A stretch of 7,184 nucleotides of DNA from Bordetella parapertussis. GTDB taxonomy: Bacteria; Pseudomonadota; Gammaproteobacteria; Burkholderiales; Burkholderiaceae_C. The notes under the pieces are model-generated. The model worked only from the letters and a program-made list of their open reading frames with translations, made no database searches and was not told where the DNA came from. Positions 6,209 to 7,184 of the stretch are shown in pieces; within the stretch, counting starts at the first letter, position 1, and each line of letters begins with the position of its first letter. A program made the translations under genes and the position numbers. The DNA is taken from contig CAMDSU010000090.1 in assembly GCA_945907335.1 (NCBI GenBank), positions 1 through 7,184 on the forward strand, read 5' to 3'.

Positions 6209-7184
6209 TCAGGTGTGTGGACCAGCAGGATGCCTTAGCTCTACCCAGCGTCGCACACGTTCTGCGTCACCGGTTCTGCTAAATTTGCCTGCAGAATCCA
6301 AAAACACCATCACTAATTTGCGGCCTGCAATTTTGGCTTGCATCACCAAGCATTGGCCCGCTTCCGATATGTATCCGGTTTTTTGCAAATCGATGTCCCA
6401 TTGGGGATTGCTGACCAATCGGTTGGTAGATTTGTAATTCAATGTTCTGCGCCCAACTTCCACCGCAGTTCCCACGGAAGTAGTCAATTCACGCATGGTT
6501 GGGTCGTTGGCGGCATAAGCCACCAGCGTGGCCAAATCTTTGGCGCTGGATTGGTTTTTGCTGGACAGACCCGTGGGCTCGGCATAGTTGGTATCTTTCA
6601 TTCCCAACTGTTGAGCTTTCAAGTTCATTTGCGATACGAAGGTTGTCAAACCGGTGGGGTATGTACGTCCGAGCGCGTGTGCCGCCCGATTTTCGCTGGA
6701 CATTAAAGCCAGATGCAACAACTCGCCGCGTGTCAACGTAGTGCCAGGCCGCAAACGCGAGGTGCTGCCTTTCTCTGTGTCAATGTCTTCTTGCGTGATA
6801 GTGATGGGTTCATCCATGGATAAATTGGATTCCCGAATCACCACACCGGTCATGAGTTTGGTGATCGACGCAATGGGCAAAACTGCGTTGTCATTTTTAC
6901 TGAACAAAACTTCTTGGGTGTCTTGGTCAATCACATAGGCCACACTGGACTTCAATGACAATTCGTCTGTCTGGGAATGCAGACCCGCTTTTTCGCCAAA
7001 TGATTGACGCTTAGGAGCAAACGACTTGGCCCTTAATGCAGATTTTTTACGGCTTGAGACTGACTTGGCTTTAGCTTTGGATTTGGCTTTGGATTTAGCT
7101 TTGGAATTGGTTTTTGATTTGGCCGACTGTTGCTTGACCACATCCGACTGCACACGGGCAAAAGAAGTATTTGAAATACCCGCC
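6209..7184 (-). CDS. pbpG: D-alanyl-D-alanine endopeptidase (PBP7/8 type), N-terminus cut by window edge
   Basis: A serine peptidase S11-type penicillin-binding protein that cleaves D,D cross-links in periplasmic peptidoglycan. Numbering from the GTG at 7153, the three signature motifs are SITK (Ser96 nucleophile, Lys99), SEN (153-155) and KTG (258-260), in correct order and spacing. The frame is still open to the right edge; the visible upstream residues end in NTSFA before Arg, which resembles a signal-peptidase cleavage region, so the true start is almost certainly outside the window and the GTG at 7153 is not it. Between the signal region and the catalytic domain is a strongly basic Lys/Ser/Ala linker of about 40 residues, encoded by a 12-bp repeat. 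Short length after KTG, without the large C-terminal domain of PBP5, supports PBP7/8 over carboxypeptidases. Confidence 0.93.
   Translation of the reverse strand, partial: AGISNTSFARVQSDVVKQQSAKSKTNSKAKSKAKSKAKAKSVSSRKKSALRAKSFAPKRQSFGEKAGLHSQTDELSLKSSVAYVIDQDTQEVLFSKNDNAVLPIASITKLMTGVVIRESNLSMDEPITITQEDIDTEKGSTSRLRPGTTLTRGELLHLALMSSENRAAHALGRTYPTGLTTFVSQMNLKAQQLGMKDTNYAEPTGLSSKNQSSAKDLATLVAYAANDPTMRELTTSVGTAVEVGRRTLNYKSTNRLVSNPQWDIDLQKTGYISEAGQCLVMQAKIAGRKLVMVFLDSAGKFSRTGDAERVRRWVELRHPAGPHT
7063..7122. repeat. 12-bp tandem repeat encoding KSKA units in pbpG
   Basis: On the plus strand the unit CTTTGGATTT[AG]G recurs about five times with divergence at the ends. The clearest copies are 7075-7086, 7087-7098 and 7099-7110; 7063-7074 and 7111-7122 are degenerate. 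On the coding strand it gives Lys-Ser-Lys-Ala units. Because the unit is a multiple of three, gain or loss of copies would change linker length without breaking the frame. Confidence 0.75.

Noticed and set aside
6338..6706. 122-codon plus-strand frame opposite pbpG
   Set aside because: It is antisense to the catalytic domain of pbpG and resembles no known protein.
1..7184. CRISPR array, tRNA/rRNA gene, insertion sequence, prophage or defence system
   Set aside because: No spaced direct repeats, cloverleaf-like sequence, transposase or integrase motifs, or known defence proteins were seen; gene content is housekeeping.

Overview
The window looks like ordinary chromosomal DNA from a betaproteobacterium, probably order Burkholderiales, of moderate GC content. 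Every recognisable gene is a housekeeping or common accessory gene. Several have typical betaproteobacterial forms: the glyoxalase I with an EPWASM...W tail, the adjacent aat and bpt genes, and the UvrC with a LRTCEDTVF segment. I see no phage, insertion sequence, CRISPR array, tRNA or rRNA gene. Genus-level placement is not supported.

Layout from left to right. (1) 1-1828, minus strand: gloA (glyoxalase I) followed 6 nt later, in the same frame, by uvrC, which runs off the left edge. (2) 1829-2215: a non-coding divergent region of about 390 bp holding a clear dyad and a -10-like hexamer just before the next gene. (3) 2216-3021, plus strand: a HIT-family protein overlapping (ATGA) a small lipoprotein of unknown function. 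(4) 3028-3816, minus strand: an ECHDC3-like crotonase-fold protein, convergent with the lipoprotein gene. (5) 3861-6156, plus strand: aat, bpt and an IclR-family regulator, tightly spaced and probably one operon. (6) 6209-7184, minus strand: a PBP7-type D,D-endopeptidase (pbpG), truncated by the right edge.

Functional groupings. aat and bpt encode the two leucyl-transferases of the bacterial N-degron pathway; together they add Leu (or Phe) to proteins starting with Arg/Lys or Asp/Glu, marking them for ClpS/ClpAP. gloA and uvrC could form a methylglyoxal unit, with one enzyme removing the toxin and the other repairing its DNA adducts. That link is an inference.

No new multi-gene system is evident. 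The most interesting details are: an IclR gene whose good Shine-Dalgarno points to an out-of-frame ATG followed by an A AAA AAG slippery heptamer; a HIT protein whose catalytic middle histidine is serine; a possibly leaderless HIT transcript with a dyad over its -35 region; and a crotonase lacking both classical catalytic glutamates.
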